From contig JALUTQ010000030.1 in NCBI GenBank assembly GCA_032718865.1, positions 930,001 to 994,000 on the forward strand: 64,000 nucleotides of DNA, in the 5' to 3' direction. The DNA is from Tilletia caries (Eukaryota > Basidiomycota > Exobasidiomycetes > Tilletiales > Tilletiaceae). Position numbers and translations under genes: made by a program. Numbering within the stretch: the stretch's first letter is position 1; every line of letters begins with the position of its first letter. The notes beneath the pieces were generated by a model. The model searched no databases. It saw nothing but the letters and a program-made list of their open reading frames with translations, and was not told where the DNA came from. Below, piece by piece: positions 19,377 through 33,394 of the stretch.

Positions 19377-22178
19377 TCACGAGCGCGACTTCCTCGGCGT
19401 CGACGTCAAACTCTGCCTCGTCGGCCTCTTCAACGCAGTCCTCTTCGCAACCTGCACATCATTCTCCATCGCCACAATAATACTACTATCCCCCGCACCA
19501 GCAGAACCCCTGCCATCATGCGCAGCAAACGCATCCTGCACGATCCTCCCCGCCAACTTCCGAATCTTGTACTCGCCCAGCACCCCGCGCTTGACCTGGT
19601 TGAAGTCCCAGCTGAGCACGTACGAGCCTGTCGAAGTAACGATGCTCGTCTCGTTCGAAGCGTCCGGGTTCGTGTTGAACCGGGCGGGCGTGAACGAGAT
19701 CTCCTCGTCCATGTCGGCGACGTGTTGCGGGCGGAGCTGCATCCGACGCGGGATCGGCTTCGCGTCCGCGGGGAAGGATCGGTCGAAGCCGAGTTTGCCC
19801 GCGTACCGGCCTTCGCCGATCAGGGTGTCGATGAGGAGCAGGTACGTCTTGCAGGTTGCGACTACGTACCGTCCGTCGGCTGTGACGTCGATGCCGCGGA
19901 TGGGATCGCCGATCGAGGGCAGGGCCGTCTTCGCGTTCTTGCCGATGGCGTCGAAGAGGCGGATCTCGCCTTTGTCAGACGCGACGGCGAGGTGGCCCGC
20001 CTCGTCGGTGGTAGCCGCGCTGAACTGCTGCTTGGTCGTGTACTGCTTGTACTGCGAGTCGACCATCTTCAGCCCGCTCAAGCGCGGGTCAATCTTGAAG
20101 ATCGAGTTCGTCCCGTGCCCAATGAGCGTCGGTTCGCTCGTCATCTGCGCAAATTTAGACGTAGGCACCGCGTTCCGGATGCCCACGTCCTCCGAGACCT
20201 TCCACTCTTCGACGACTTTGCCCACCTCGAGGTCCATCTTGAACAAGCTGTTCGGGTTGTCCGGGTTCATCATGATCATCGCCCGATCGTTATCGTGCAA
20301 CATGACTTTCTTCGGCGAGAACATCTTGCCCTTCGGCGTGCCCACCGATCGGATCGAGGTTGCGAACTCGAGCTTCTTCTGGTCGTCCGAGAGCTTGAAG
20401 ACGCCGATCTGGTTGCCGCGCACGACAAAGGAGCGGCCGGACTTGTACCCGACGGCCAGTTCGGAGTTGACCTCCGGTCGGCCTGTACCGGGGATGGCGC
20501 CGGGAGTGCGTGAGGACGAGCCGAGCATGTTCTGCACGAAGGACTCGTCGCCGTCGCCGTCCTCTTCTTCTTCCGACTCCTCCTGCTGTTCCCTCTCCTC
20601 CTCCTCCCGGTTGCGGTCACGCCGAGAACGCCGCCGGACTTCGAGAGACCGATCGACGTCCGCCTCGTCGTCAGAACTGAAAAAGAGAGGCTCCTCCGGA
20701 TCGTCGTCCAGCGTGTAGGCCTTCTCCTTGCGGACGGCCTTCTTCCCTTTCTTGGCTGTGGTCGTCTTCTTTGCCTTGACGGGAGTTTTCTTGGGAGTGG
20801 CTGGGGCTGGGGCTGGGGCAGGAGCAGGAGCAGGGGCGAGAGCAGTGGCCGCCTCAGCAGCCGCCGCTGCCTCGGCTTCGTCCTCATCGTCCTCCTCATC
20901 CTGTTCCTCAAGAGCATCACGTTCCTCCTGGGAGAGCATGTCGACATCCTCCTCATACGCACTGGTCAAGTATCGCTCGTTGTCCTTCTGCTTGGCCGCA
21001 CTCCACTTCTCCTCATGGAGGGTCTCCCACATGAGCTTGGCAAAGGCGGTCTGGAAGTCGTCGTATGCGTCCTGGGAGGGGAAGCGGAGGAGCCAGGAGT
21101 ACGTGTTGAAGGAGTTCTCGCTGTTCTTGGACTTGGTGGAGGAGGCGGGGATGGGCTGGAAGAAGTTCCATACGGCGGAGAGCTGGTCGTTGGAGAAGTT
21201 CATGTTCATGTCTACGTCTACGCGTTGGCTGACCCAGCGTTTGTCGGCGGATGCGATGCTGAGCCAGTCTGTGTCAAAACGAAGAGGTGTCAGTTACAGC
21301 GCAGTCAGAGGAAAGAGAGAGAGAGTGTGTGTATACGCACAAAGGAATTTGCCAGTCTGCTTGACGACGACTCCGACAGCGGTGTCCTGCTTCATGAACA
21401 TCTGAGTCTCAGCGTCGTACAGGTAGAGGTCCGCGGTGGCAGTAACGGCCGGTTCTTCGAGTGCGACGGTGGCTGGTTCAGGCTGCGCAAGTGGTGGGCC
21501 GGGCTTTTTCGATTGCGCAGCCGTCTTGATTGAAGCTGCCTTTGGGTTGGAGACGGCGAGAGCGCGCATCTGTGCGGCGAGAGCATCCGGGTCGTCCGCC
21601 TTCAGGCCGTACTCGTCCTCTTCTTCCTCCTCTTCGTCGTCGGCAGGCTGCGAGTCGGGGTTATACTGAAGCGCAGCAAGGTCGTCGTCAGAGGCCTGCT
21701 CGTGGGAGCGCTGGAAAGTGTGCTCGTATGCGCACTGGAGGAAGATGACGTAGAACATCTTGCGGGTGACTTCGTTGACCTGTGCGCTGTCGATGACGAA
21801 CTCGAGGAGGTCCTCGTCGTCGTCTTCGGCTGGGTCGCGCCAGACGAAGGTGGGCTCGCCGTCATCTTGGGTGGTGGATTCGCGGAAGCGGAGGTCGGTG
21901 TTGATGACGAAGATGCGCTCGTCGTTGTCGCCGTCTTGGTCCTGGCTGTCTTCGGCTGGGGACGCGGGTGTGATGACGAGCTCGTAGGTGTATGGGTCCT
22001 CAGCGGGCGATGCGGAGCGGCGGATGGTAGCAAGCGCGTCTGGGTAGATGCACTCGCGAGAGCCGCGCAGGCTGGACCTGGGGCGCACGAGGTAAAGAGC
22101 GCCGGTGGGGAGCTGTATGAGTTCGGATGCGGGTGCTGCTTCCTTTGCGCTGCCGAAGAGACGCGAGACGATGAACAT
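19377..22178 (-). CDS. VID27: Vid27 family protein (2 exons, 909 aa)
   Basis: Exon 1 is 22178-21341 and exon 2 is 21268-19377. The 72-nt intron (GTGCGT...GACACAG, branch-like CTGAC) joins in phase to give FLYWLSIAS. The start MFIVSRLFGSAKE...LIQLPTGALYLVRPR matches the conserved N-terminus of Vid27 proteins. An acidic Glu/Asp stretch (about residues 200-225) and a second acidic plus Ala-Pro repeat region (about 365-410) separate the N-terminal part from the C-terminal Vid27 domain, a beta-propeller-like region with VGYKSGRSFVVRGNQIGVF and GHLAVASDKGEIRLFD. It ends KRPTRQSLTSTPRKSRS. In yeast Vid27 is cytoplasmic and linked to vacuole import and degradation of fructose-1,6-bisphosphatase; its exact role is unclear. 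It is divergent from GCN1. Confidence 0.92.
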
Positions 22179-23229
22179 CTTTTTCGCTGTCGAGGTCGAG
22201 GTCGAGGTCGAGGTCGAGGTCGAGGTCGAGTAGCTCGAGAAAGGCGAGGAGCGCGATGGGTGATGACGATGATCCATGCACAAAAAGTTTTGATATTTTG
22301 ACAAACTAGCCCACTTTCTGAAAATACACAGCATCTATTACTGTTGGCATCTTTTTCCATTCATTCATTACTGACTGACTGACTGCGTGAGCTGACTGAC
22401 TGTCGCCTGGCCTCTGCAGTTTGCACGCTGCACGCTGGCTGATGGCCGGGGACTGCAGCTGATGCTGGCCATAGTGAGTGGGCAGTGGAGCCAGCCAGGG
22501 TACCTGCGTACTCAGAGACAGCCGGTCTGGAGCCATTCGAAGTCCGTTCCATGATGACTGAGGGTGCAGTTGCTTCTGAAGCGTAGACGATGGGGTGGAG
22601 CAGGAGCGTAGGTGTTCTCCGGCAGCGAGGATGAGCGAGTACATAATGTGGCATGAGAGGGTAGGTAAGAGGGAGTGAGGAAGAGAGTGTAAGGTTGGAA
22701 GGAGTGCAAAGGCGGGGGATGGGGAGAGTGCGCGGATGGGAAGGAGTAGGAAACGGCAGGCGAGCCGGGAGGCAGGACAGAGCAGCGTTCTTCAACCCGG
22801 GTGGAGAGAGGATTGAGAGTATGAATGCCTGAAGAAAGAGAAATGCTTGGGATGAAGGAGAGAGAGGAAGAGAGATGGAGGAGCGGGAGCAGGAGCAGGA
22901 GCTGGAGAGAAGAGACTGGTCAGAAGGGGGAAAGGTCAGCACGTCAGAGGAGGGAGAGGTCAGCAAATTCCATGCTGGTACGTTGCAGAGCGTGTGGGTA
23001 TGTTGGTCGTTGAGCATGGGAGGGAGGCAGACACTGTCTGTCAGCTGCGACTGTGCGAGTGGGAGGGAGGGAGAGTGAGTGAGTGGATACCGCGCTGGTA
23101 CCGACTGAGCTGTGCTGTGCTGTGAGGTGGGAGATACGGCCGAGAGGAGCATCGCACTCACTCCCTCTCTCCCCAGAAGATCTTCGCCCTCGCTGACTGT
23201 CACACACTTGAGCCCATCCTGAGTGCAGC
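22179..23229. promoter_or_regulatory. Shared divergent promoter region of VID27 and GCN1
   Basis: About 1.05 kb between two divergent start codons. A GAGGTC hexamer is repeated about six times at 22192-22230, just 5' of the VID27 ATG. A TGAC/GACT tetranucleotide run lies at about 22370-22386. Purine-rich (AG) stretches lie at 22805-22960 on the GCN1 side. No specific factor site is claimed. Confidence 0.5.
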
Positions 23230-26200
23230 ATGCAGCAGAAGAAGCTCGTTGCCGGCTGGGTCGCGTCCTCAGCAGCAGGCGCGCGCCACAATCCACACAG
23301 ACACTCCGACAGCGACAGCGACACAGACCGCACCCACACCGACGACGGCGAGGACCGTGCCAGCGACGGCGACGGCGAGCACAGCACTGCCAACGACGCC
23401 ATCCCCAACATCGACACCGCTTTGCTGGAGAACGACTGGGACGCATTCCTCAGCACCCACCTCCAGCCGCGCATCTTCGCACCCGCAGCACACACCCGCA
23501 TCGCATTCCTCCACCGCGCAGCTCGCCAGCCAGCCTTCCTCATCGACCACCTCCACCACCACAGCCAGCTCGCCGAGATACACGCACTCCTCCGCACCTC
23601 CATCAGCCGCATACACGACCGCACATCCCGCCTCGCCATCCTCGCCCTCGTCCGCGCTCTCCTCTTCGCTCCAGCCACAACAGAAGCGGAGAAGGAGAAA
23701 CGCCTGCTCACCAACATACACGACCTCGTACTCGAGGCAAACCGCTCCGCCAACCTCGCACCCCTCCCCACGCGCGCAGCGCTGCTCGACTGGCTCATCT
23801 TCCACCTCACCTTCCTCACCGAACTCACAGCACCGGAGAGCAAACCTACGCGTGAACAGGTCCTTGATCCCACCTGGCCTCAGCAGGACGCTCTTCGATC
23901 GTCCAAGGCGTTGGTGCCGCTCCTCAATGCCATCGCAGTCGTGATCGACAGTATCAGCGCAGCGGTTGCCTCTTCTACTTCTGCTCCCACTGCGAATGCT
24001 CCTACTACAGCAGCAGCGGCTGCCGCCGCTGCTGCTGCTGCTGCATTCACCGCCTCAGGAGGCTCCTCCGCATCCTCCACCACCAAGGCTGCCAAGTTCA
24101 AGCGGAAACACGCAGCCGTCGTACAAGGCGCACTCGTCATCCTCCGCAGGCAGCTCCGATTGGTCAGTCTCTTCCCTTCCTCTCTTTTCTTCATCACGTC
24201 TCGCTTGCTGACTTCATTCATGGATAACAGGCCTACCGACACCTCCCTACCATCCTCGACGTCGTCCTCCCGACGTCTCCCTCAGCATCCACGCCATCCT
24301 CGACTAAGCACGCCCCCCTCATCGGCACCCTCCTCTCCGTCCTCCTCCGTCTCCGCGCCTTCTCAGAACCAGTCAAGGGTTCCGCAACCGGCCTCGGACG
24401 CGTCCTCTTGGAGAGACATAAACACGCGATCATCGCGTTCTATGCGGAGCATGTTCTTGGGGCCGCAGGAGCTTTGAAGGGAGGCGCGCTCCTCCCTCCT
24501 CAGGTGCGCGAGGCTTTCACCGACTATTTTTCTGCTCTCGCTCCTTCGGGGGAAGAGAAGGGAGCCACGCGGGGTCTTGTTGACCCTGCCACGGATATTC
24601 AGGAACATCTCCTGCCCGCGTTCAACAAGAATATCTCCAAAGCGCCCGAATCGAGTCTACCCCTCCTCCTCGCCTTCCTCACCGCCCTTCCGCCACGACA
24701 GACCCTTGTCGACGAAAGTCGTCTTTCGAAGGAAGGCGATTTGTGGGAGGAACAGCTCTGGCCTGCTGTGTTCTCGGCGGCTAAGTCGAGCTCGATTGGG
24801 ACGAGGCAGGCGGCGGTGGATGTCTTTAAGGCGCTCGTCGAGCGACTTCTTCAGGGAGAGCCGCAGGACGCCGTCGTCGCGAGGTTCGTCATGGAGATCC
24901 TGGACGGCCCGCTTCGTGCGGGTCCCGTTGCGCCAGCAGCAGCAGCAACCAAGGGATCCAAGACCCCAGCGCCGGCCAAGAGCGGTGGTGCGACGGCACA
25001 GCCACAAGCAGCAGGCGAAGTCCGCGCAACGCTGTACGCCCTCCTCGCCTCCATCCCCCCCGGCCCCCTCTCCCCACTCATCGCCCGCTCTCTAAGCCCC
25101 TGTCTCACACGCGACGTCAGCGCCGCAGCACCCCTCTCCAACTGGCTCGCGGGACCCGAAAGTCTCGTCCGGGCGTGTTTGGATGCGCTGGTGCCGCACC
25201 TCCGCGCTGCTCTACAGGGGGAAGGGGGGTTGAGCGAGAAGGAGGCGAGCGGGGTTGGGGAGGCTGTTGGGGGTGCGTTGGGGGGGAATGCGCCGGGGGG
25301 GAATGTGGGGAAGGTTAATGCACGGAGGGCGATTTGGGCGAGGGTTGGTGATTTGTTCGTTGCGCCGCCTTCCTCGCCTTCTCCCTCTGCCTCTGCCTCT
25401 TCCACTGTCAGCCCCGCGAAGGAGGATGGAAGTGCGAGTGGCGTGATCCCGGCGTCGAAAGCGCTGAGTGCGTTGGCGGGTGCGCTCGTGCCCTCCCTCG
25501 AGGCGGCGCTTAAGGCGGCCTACACCACCCCCCTGGGCATCCCGCCCGTCGAGGGGTACGTCAGCATTTCCCTTGCCCTCCATCTCGGCCTGCCCAACCC
25601 AGCCAATGCCGACGGCGAGAACGGCGCGGCGGCTCCTCCCCCCTTTGCAAAGCTGTGGACTTCGAGCGAGCTGTTGAAGGGCAAGGTGGGCGAGGGGCTG
25701 CTTTGTGTTGGGGGGAAGACGGGGTTCTTCTTGTTGAACGATAAAGTCTGGCGGAAGGCTGGCGGTGGTAATGCTCCCGGCGGCGCGACGACGACCACCA
25801 CCACAACTCCGTCTTCCTCCGGCGCTGGAGCGGGTGCGCCTGGCTCTGGTGGTGCCGCGGCTCCTACCTCGGCGAAGGACGCAGCGAACCACGCGGCCAG
25901 TACGCGCGCGAGTGTGCTCGTGCAGGAGGAACAGGAACTCTGGCTCCTCCGTGCGTTAGGCGGGGTCCTTCTTCATCCGGAGTCGGTGCGCCAGCTGGGC
26001 TCTACTCTGGAGAAAGGGCACGAGGTGCCTGTGAATCCGGCGGCGCGGGCGGCGTATGGTGCGGGTATTTGTCATCTTACTTTGGATGTTGGTTCGATGT
26101 TCGTCCGGCAGGCTAGTTTGGGGGCGGTGCAGCGCTGGATGCAAGCCCTTTACTCGGCGGGAGCGGGGGTCGTGGTGGGGAGGAACTCGGCTCCGAACGT

Positions 26201-29200
26201 GGTTCGCTCCTTGCTTGCGGCTTCGCTCCGGGAGTGGGTGAGGGCCAAAGAGGCGGAGGTGGAGCGCGAACGGGAGCGGGTTGTCAAAGCGGGCCCGGTT
26301 AAAGTTTCTGCTGCTGGCGATGAGGATGCGGGCAGGGGTAAGACGCCGAAGTCGTTTGGGAGGGATGTGCGTGGGTTGTTACTTACGATCGCATCGGGAG
26401 CGACGGCGGTGGCGCAGGTGCAGAAGAAGAAGACGGTCTCCTTCGAGGAGGACGGCAACACCGGTGTGCCAGACCCGGCTTCCGACATGCCGCCCTCCTC
26501 GAGCAGCGGGGCTGAGGAACCAGCTGTGCTCGCGCAGGATCTGGCACTCCTGGACCTGCTCATCCTGGCGCACGTGTCCGAGCTCGGCGCACCGGCGGAG
26601 ACGGGTGCGGTGTTTGTGGAGCTCTGTCAAAGCTCGGCTGTGGATCCGCATGAGCTTGTGGTGCGGCGGCAGGTGGAGGCGCTTGGTGCTGTTCGGGCTA
26701 CGCTCCAGACAAAAGGTTCGACGAAGGAGGCCGATGGTGCTGGGACTGGGAAGGTCGCGGGCAGTTCGGCGTTGCATGGCGCTGCTATTCGTGCGCTGTC
26801 TACGCTGGCATTCATTGCCCCTGAGCAGGTCATCCCCGCCGTCGTCAAGCAGATCACGACGGAGCTTGTCCAACTGCCGACCCTGTCCGCGCTCACGCAC
26901 GACGACCTAGGGATGTGGTCCACCGAGCCCGGCACGCTCTTTGACGACCCGCTCACCCGGAAGACACAGGAGACGACTGCTGTGGTCGTCAGTACGAATC
27001 GGAAGGACGCGGAGATGGAGAAGTGGGATGCGGAGGTGCGCGCGAGTATTGCGAAGAAGAAGGCGGAGGCTGCTGCTGCTGCTGGGGGTAAAGCGCCGAT
27101 CTTGACGGCTGCGCAGAGGAAGGAGGTGGATGCGCAACTCCGGCTCGAGGCGGATGTCCGCGCGCGCGTGGCTGGCGTCAAAGAAGGGTTGGTGCAGGCG
27201 CTCGAGAGCATCGTCGCGCTCGTCAAGGCGCGCTCGGAGGTGCTTGATGCGCACCTGCCCCAGCTCGTGGATCATCTCCTCCGCGTGCTCCGCATCCCGC
27301 AGGCGAACGAGCTCGCAGGCTTCGAAGTGCGCAAAGCGTTTGATCAGCTCTTGAGCTGTGCCTCGGCCCGGTTGACGGACTATAAGAGGGTGATGGGGAT
27401 GGCGCTGTTGCGCACGGTGGACGAGACACTCGTACCGGAGGACTTCCGCTCGGAGCCGCTCAAGGAGACGGTCCTTCGGGTGCTCTACCGCGTTCGGTTC
27501 CTCAGCGAACAGGCTCCGTTGGATCTGGCGACCGTGGCCTTCCTGGCGCCGCTGATCCACACCATTGTCGAAGTTGGCGGGCTCGGGGTGGGCGAGGAGG
27601 ACGACCAGGACGGGGTGTTTGAGCAGATGCAGCTCGCGTTGGACTTTTTGACGTTCCATTGCGAGGCGTGCGAGGATCCGCGGATGCCGCGTGCGCACTT
27701 TATTGATGACTTTGTTCAAATTACCGCCAAGCATACCCAGCTTTCCAAGGAGGCCGTCTCTGGGCTGCGCTCGCTCGGCGAGGCGATGCGGACGAGCGCG
27801 ACGCCGGAGGAGCTGCAGAAGCTGTTCGGACATCTCTTGTCGGACGCTGTGTATGTGCGCACGGGCTGTCTGCAGGCTCTGCAGCCTCTCGACTTGACCG
27901 ACCTCGACTTCTGTGCGGAGCTCTGGCTGGCCTGCCACGACGAGGACGACGAGAATGTGCGGCTGGCGGAGAAGGCGTGGGAGGAGAACGGGCTGGATGT
28001 GCCTGCGAATTTCCCGGAGAGTCTGGTGCCGTACCTGACGCACCCGCACGCGTACGTGCGTAAAGCGAGTGGGAAGGCCATTGCTGCTGCTGCGGAGATG
28101 CACCCGGAGGAGATCTCGCAGCTGTTGCCCCAGCTCTTTGGGCTCTACCACGAGAAGGCGAAGATGATCAAGCCGGAGTACGACCAGTTTGGGATGGTCA
28201 TTGATGGCACGGCGAACCAGCAGGACCCTTGGCGAGCGCGCGTGGGCATCGCGCTTACGATCAGACACTTGGCGCCGTACCTGAACCCGCTCACGGACGT
28301 CCCGGCCGTGTTTGACTTCTTGGTCTCGGGGCAGGCCGTCGGCGATCGTTCGGATCGGGTGCGTCAGCGGATGCTCGACGCTGGCTCGACCATCATCGAC
28401 CTGCACGGTGCCGAATGTCTGTCGCGCCTGATGACCATGTTCGAGAGCTTCTTCACGAACTCGTCCCAGGTGGAGAGCAGCGACGGCGTGATGGAGGCCG
28501 TTGTGATTCTGTTTGGACGACTGGCGCGTCACTTGGCGCAGACGGATAAGCGGGTCAAGTCCGTCGTGGACAAGTTGCTCGATGCGCTCCGGACGCCGTC
28601 GGAGTTGGTCCAGAGCGCCGTTTCGGAGTGTCTGTCGCCTCTGATTGGAGCCGTGCAGGACGAGGTGCCTACGCTGTTCGAGAAGCTGTTCAGTGATCTC
28701 TTTGATGCTGCCAAGTATGCGGAGCGACGGGGCGCTGCGTATGGACTTGCCGGTATCATCAAGGGCCGTGGCATCGGTAGCATTGCCGAATTTAGAGTGA
28801 TGCAGAAGCTCGCGGATGCTGCCGAGGACAAGAGGAACGTCAATGCTCGTCAAGGCGCCATGTTCGCTTACGAAACTCTCACCGCGACGCTGGAGCGGCT
28901 CTTCGAGCCGTACATTCAGCAGATCCTGCCGCATCTCCTTACCTGCTTCGGCGACTCGTCCCCGGACGTCCGCGAGGCTACGCAGGATGCGGCCAGGGTG
29001 ATCATGAAGACGGTCTCGGGCCACTGTGTCAAGCTCATCTTGCCCTCGCTCCTCGAGGGTCTCCGGGAGAAGCAGTGGCGGACGAAGAAGGGCGCCATCG
29101 AGCTCTTGGGCGCCATGGCGTACTGTGCCCCACGTCAACTCTCGATCTCGCTGCCAACGGTCATCCCCCAGCTCAGCGGCGTGCTCACCGATTCGCACAC

Positions 29201-32200
29201 CCAGGTTCGGAACGCTGCCAATACGAGTTTGAAGCAGTTCGGCTCGGTCATCTCGAACCCGGAGATCAAGAAGCTCGTGGCGACGCTGCTCCAGGCTCTT
29301 ATTGAGCCCAACTCGAAGACGGCACCCGCGCTTGGGGCCGTGTTGAACACGAGCTTCGTGCATTATATCGACTCGTCGTCCCTCGCTCTGTTGGTCCCTA
29401 TTGTTGATCGGGGTCTGCGCGAACGTAGTGCACAAGTGCAGAAGGACGCCGCTCGGATCGTGGGCAACTTGGCTGGTCTGACCGACTCGAAGGACTTTGT
29501 CCCCTACCTGTCTCGACTGGTTCCGCTCGTCCGGATCGTGCTGGTGTCACCTGTACCCGAAGCTCGGGCCGTGTCCGCCAAGGCACTGGGAACGCTCGTC
29601 GAGCGTCTTGGTGAGAATCACTTCATCGACTTGATTCCGTCTCTCTTGCACGTCCTTCGTTCGGACGCGACCAGTGTCGACCGACAGGGTTCTGCGCAGG
29701 GTCTTGCCGAAGTCCTTGCTGGGTTGGGTGTCGAGCGTATGGAAGCACTGCTGCCAGATATCATAAATGGTGCCTCGAGCAACCGCCCTTACGTGCGCGA
29801 AGGTTACATCTCGCTGCTCATCTACCTGCCCGCCACCTTCGGTCATCGCTTCTCTCCTCATCTCGGCCGCATCATCCCTCCCATCCTGGGCGGTATCGCA
29901 GACGATTCGGAGTCGGTCCGAGACGCTTCTATGCGTGCAGGTCGGATGATCATCGCCAACTACTCCATCAAAGCCGTTGATCTGCTTCTGCCAGAGCTTG
30001 AAAAGGGCCTGTTCGACTCGAGCTGGCGCATTCGGATGTCATCCGTCCAGTTGGCTGCCGACCTACTCTTCCGTCTCTCAGGTATCTCTGGCAAGAACCA
30101 AGCGGAGGGAGATGACGAAGACGGTGATGAGGGAGGCGACGTCAACTTTGCAGCCAGTAACACGGTGCAGAAGGCGCTCATCGAAGCTCTCGGTCAGGAG
30201 AGACGCGATCGGATCCTGGCTGCGCTTTTCATCATCCGGCAGGACCCCAACATCCCGGTTCGCCAAGCTGCCATCCATACTTGGAAGGCACTGGTTGCCA
30301 ACACGCATCGTACTGCTCGCGAGATTCTTCCTGTCATGCTGGATATGCTCGTCACCAGCCTTGGTGCTCAAGGCCCGGATCAAAGGTCAGTTCATCCCAG
30401 CTTGTATCACAGACGCAGCCTTCCCATGCTGATCTTGCTTGAGACATCACAGAGAGATCGCAAGCCGCACGATCGCAGAACTTGTGCGCAAGCTTGGCGA
30501 GAAGATCTTGCGCGAGACTATTCCTCTTCTTCGTGTCCGTGGTGCTACAGCAACCGACTCCTCGTTCCGAGTCGGTGTTTGTCTTGCGGTCACCGAGATC
30601 TTGGAGAACGCTACAAGGAGTGAGTGCAATTGTTTCCCTCTGGATTATCTTATCTGAGCGACTGTTGACCCGTTTTTGTTAATAGGCCAACTCGAGGATC
30701 ACGAAGACGCTCTTATCGCCATCATTCGCCACTCGCTTGTGGACGAAGCTGCCGAGGTCCGCGCAGCGGCCGCCGAAGCGTTCGATGCTGCACAAGAGCA
30801 CATTGGCCCTCGCGCTATCGACGAGACAATCCCGACATTGCTCGAGGCGTTGAAGGATCCGACCAGTGCAGGTGCCGAGACCGCGCTCGCGGCTCTGAGA
30901 GAGGTCATGCGCGCTCGCGCTGACGTCGTGTTCCCCGTCCTGCTCCCTACGCTTACTGCTCAACCTTTGACTGCTTTCAATGCCAATGCCTTGGCAGCTC
31001 TTGTTCAGGTTGCTGGGCCCGCTCTGCCAAAGAAGTGAGTTGCTTCCCGGAGCGAAGTCTGAGGCATCTGACCACCACTTGCTGACAATTTGCTGCTCAT
31101 TTTACGCAGACTCAGTGCCATCATCACTGCCCTTGCCAAGTCACTCGAGGACGACAAGCAAACAGATGTCCGCCCCGATGTCGAGGCGGCGGTGCAGACG
31201 ATTCTCTCATCGATCTCGGACACGGACTCGCTGCACCAGCTCATGGTTCTCCTCCTGGGCTGGGTCGGCAATGTGGACCAGCCGAAACGATGTGTCACCG
31301 GATGCCGCGTCTTTGCGACGTTCTGTGCTCACAAGAAGTCTTCGGTCTCGATCTCGGACTACATGGTTGACTGGATTCGCAAGCTTATCTTTTTGTTCGA
31401 GGCATCGAGCGAAGACGTGATTGCTGCGGCTTGGTCCGCCCTTGATGCAAGCTTGAAGACCGTCACCAAGGACGAGATGGAGCAGCTTGTGGTCAGTAGT
31501 AGTCTTTGCCTTGCTGAATCTCGCAGTTGGCCTTGGATCGGAGAGCTGACACTGTGTTTTCTACATCTTCTTCAGGTACCGTTGAGACGAGCAGTCGAGA
31601 ACGTTGGCACGCCCGGTCAGGGTCTACCCGGCTTCTGCCTACCGAAGGGGGCCGCGCCTTTGGTACCTGTGTTCCTCGCTGGCCTGATGAATGGTGAGTT
31701 CGCTGGTTGTCAGATCCTGATCGTGGACGAAAGGCAGGTGAGCTGACTTGCGTATCCTTCATTCAACAGGCACTGCCGAACAACGAGAACAGGGTGCTCT
31801 GGGCTTGTCTGACATCGTCGAGCGGACTTCGGCGGACGCGATCAAGCCCTTCGTGACGACTATTGTTGGTCCGTTGATTCGTGCCTGTGGCGATCGTCAC
31901 ACTCCCCCTGTCAAGGCTGCCATCCTGACAGCACTGACGACCACCCTGCAACACGTGGCTCAGCACTGCCGGCCGTTCTACCCGCAACTGCAAAGGTCGT
32001 TCCAGAAAGCGGTTGCCGATCCAATCAGCGCTACGGTACGGGCGAGAGCCGGCATCGCACTTGGAGTGCTGATGGAGTACCAGCCCCGAGCCGACCCCGT
32101 CATCACGGAGCTGCTCTCTGGCGCTCGAGCTAGCCTTCAAGGCGATCACGCTGCCGACGGTGGTGCGGCAGGAGGGTCAGGAGCGACGATCGAGGCGGTG

Positions 32201-32674
32201 GACTTGGCTGATGCGTCTGCCCATGCACTTGCGCATGTCCTGTCGCACGCTCCAGCGAAGAACGTCGGTGCTCCGTCGCGCGAGGGGCTGCTGCGACTGC
32301 TCGACGACACCTTTGAGCAGGCGGCCGATGTCCGCGAGTCTTTCCGGAAGGCAATTGCAGAGGTCTGCGGCTCCATCGCCCACATGGATGCATCTGTGCT
32401 CCACGACTTTGTGCTCGACCGAGTCCTGGGCTCGACGGACGACGTCCAAGCTCAACTCGCAAGCTACTGCGTATTGGCGATGCTGAACCGCGCGCCTGTG
32501 GAGTTCCACCGCGACATCTCGCCGGAGGTGTCGACAAAACTGGGGATGAAGTTGAACGAGTGGGGTGCTTTGGCTCATGGTGTTGCGCGGCAAGTACGGG
32601 AAGCCAAGTCTCAACTCAAGAGCACAGAGCCATGGTCGGGCGACGAGAAGCTTCTGGCGAGCTTGAGTATATAG
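23230..32674 (+). CDS. GCN1: eIF-2-alpha kinase activator GCN1 (7 exons, about 3002 aa)
   Basis: Exons 23230-24162, 24231-30385, 30453-30619, 30686-31034, 31110-31491, 31576-31693 and 31770-32674 join with consistent phases and GTCAGT/GTGAGT donors. The protein is a long HEAT-repeat array. The conserved core (RRGAAYGLAGIIKGRG near residue 1810, the eEF3-like region QWRTKKGAIELLGAMAYCAP, and SSWRIRMSSVQL near 2240) is unmistakably GCN1. The later REIASRTIAELVRK and SQLEDHEDAL blocks include the Gcn2-binding region. Gcn1 sits on (collided) ribosomes in the cytoplasm and passes the uncharged-tRNA signal to Gcn2, triggering general amino-acid control. At about 3000 aa it is longer than yeast Gcn1 (about 2670), with extra Ala-, Gly- and Ser-rich inserts in the N-terminal third, including a run of about 12 Ala. 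Confidence 0.95.
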
Positions 32675-33392
32675 TCAAGCGGCCGCAGCGGCGCAACCAA
32701 AATCGAAATCTATTCACAACGTCTACGTCCCTATTACCTATATGCTCGCACTACCGTGGATGATTACGCTTCCCTGAGAGCTAAGCGCGTAGGACTGGAT
32801 GGCGGGACTAATAATACCCGCGGACCAGCCATTTCCTTACTGCACTCTTGTTGAAGGTCAGAAGGAAGACCTGCAATCGGACAGGTCGCTTGATGGTATA
32901 GACAGAAGCCTTGAAGAAAACCGAACCCGACGAAGACGCGAGCTCCATTCTCGTCGCGATTGACGAGATAGGAGCGCCTGATAGTTAGGAGGTTTCTTGC
33001 ACACAGACGTCCGCCAAACAGCCTTGCTCTCCTTGTTGCGTTCTGCTAACGTTGTGTTCCACGTGGTCCTGTGTCAATCTCAATCTCTCAATGCCTGTAT
33101 CTCTGATGCAGGGTTGGGTTCAGAGCACTTGTATGTACTCGCACGTCGATGCGGCCCGACCCGGTGCGGCTGGGGCGACGCAGACGCAATGGGGAGGGGG
33201 AGGTGGGTGGGTTCTTTCTCCTATCGCGGAGCGAGCGCAGTCGAGTGAAGTGATGGTCTTCTTCTCGTCTCAGTCGACTCTCTTCGCCCTACTGACTTCA
33301 GAATTCTCTCTTTTCGCTCCCTCCACATCAGCAAGGCTCCGCGTCCCGCTCTCTCCAAGCAAGACTGTCAAGGAGCGAGAAGCACCGGTCCG
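32675..33392. other. Intergenic 3' of GCN1, no gene seen
   Basis: No gene or RNA recognised. It probably holds the GCN1 3' UTR and terminator. Confidence 0.5.
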
Positions 33393-33394
33393 TA

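Noticed and set aside
23223..23944. Alternative-frame Arg/Pro/Thr-rich proteins at the start of GCN1
   Set aside because: Frame shadows; the GCN1 frame from 23230 splices in phase to the conserved exons.
26907..29435. 842-codon open frame on the minus strand
   Set aside because: Antisense shadow of GCN1 in GC-rich DNA; no family features.
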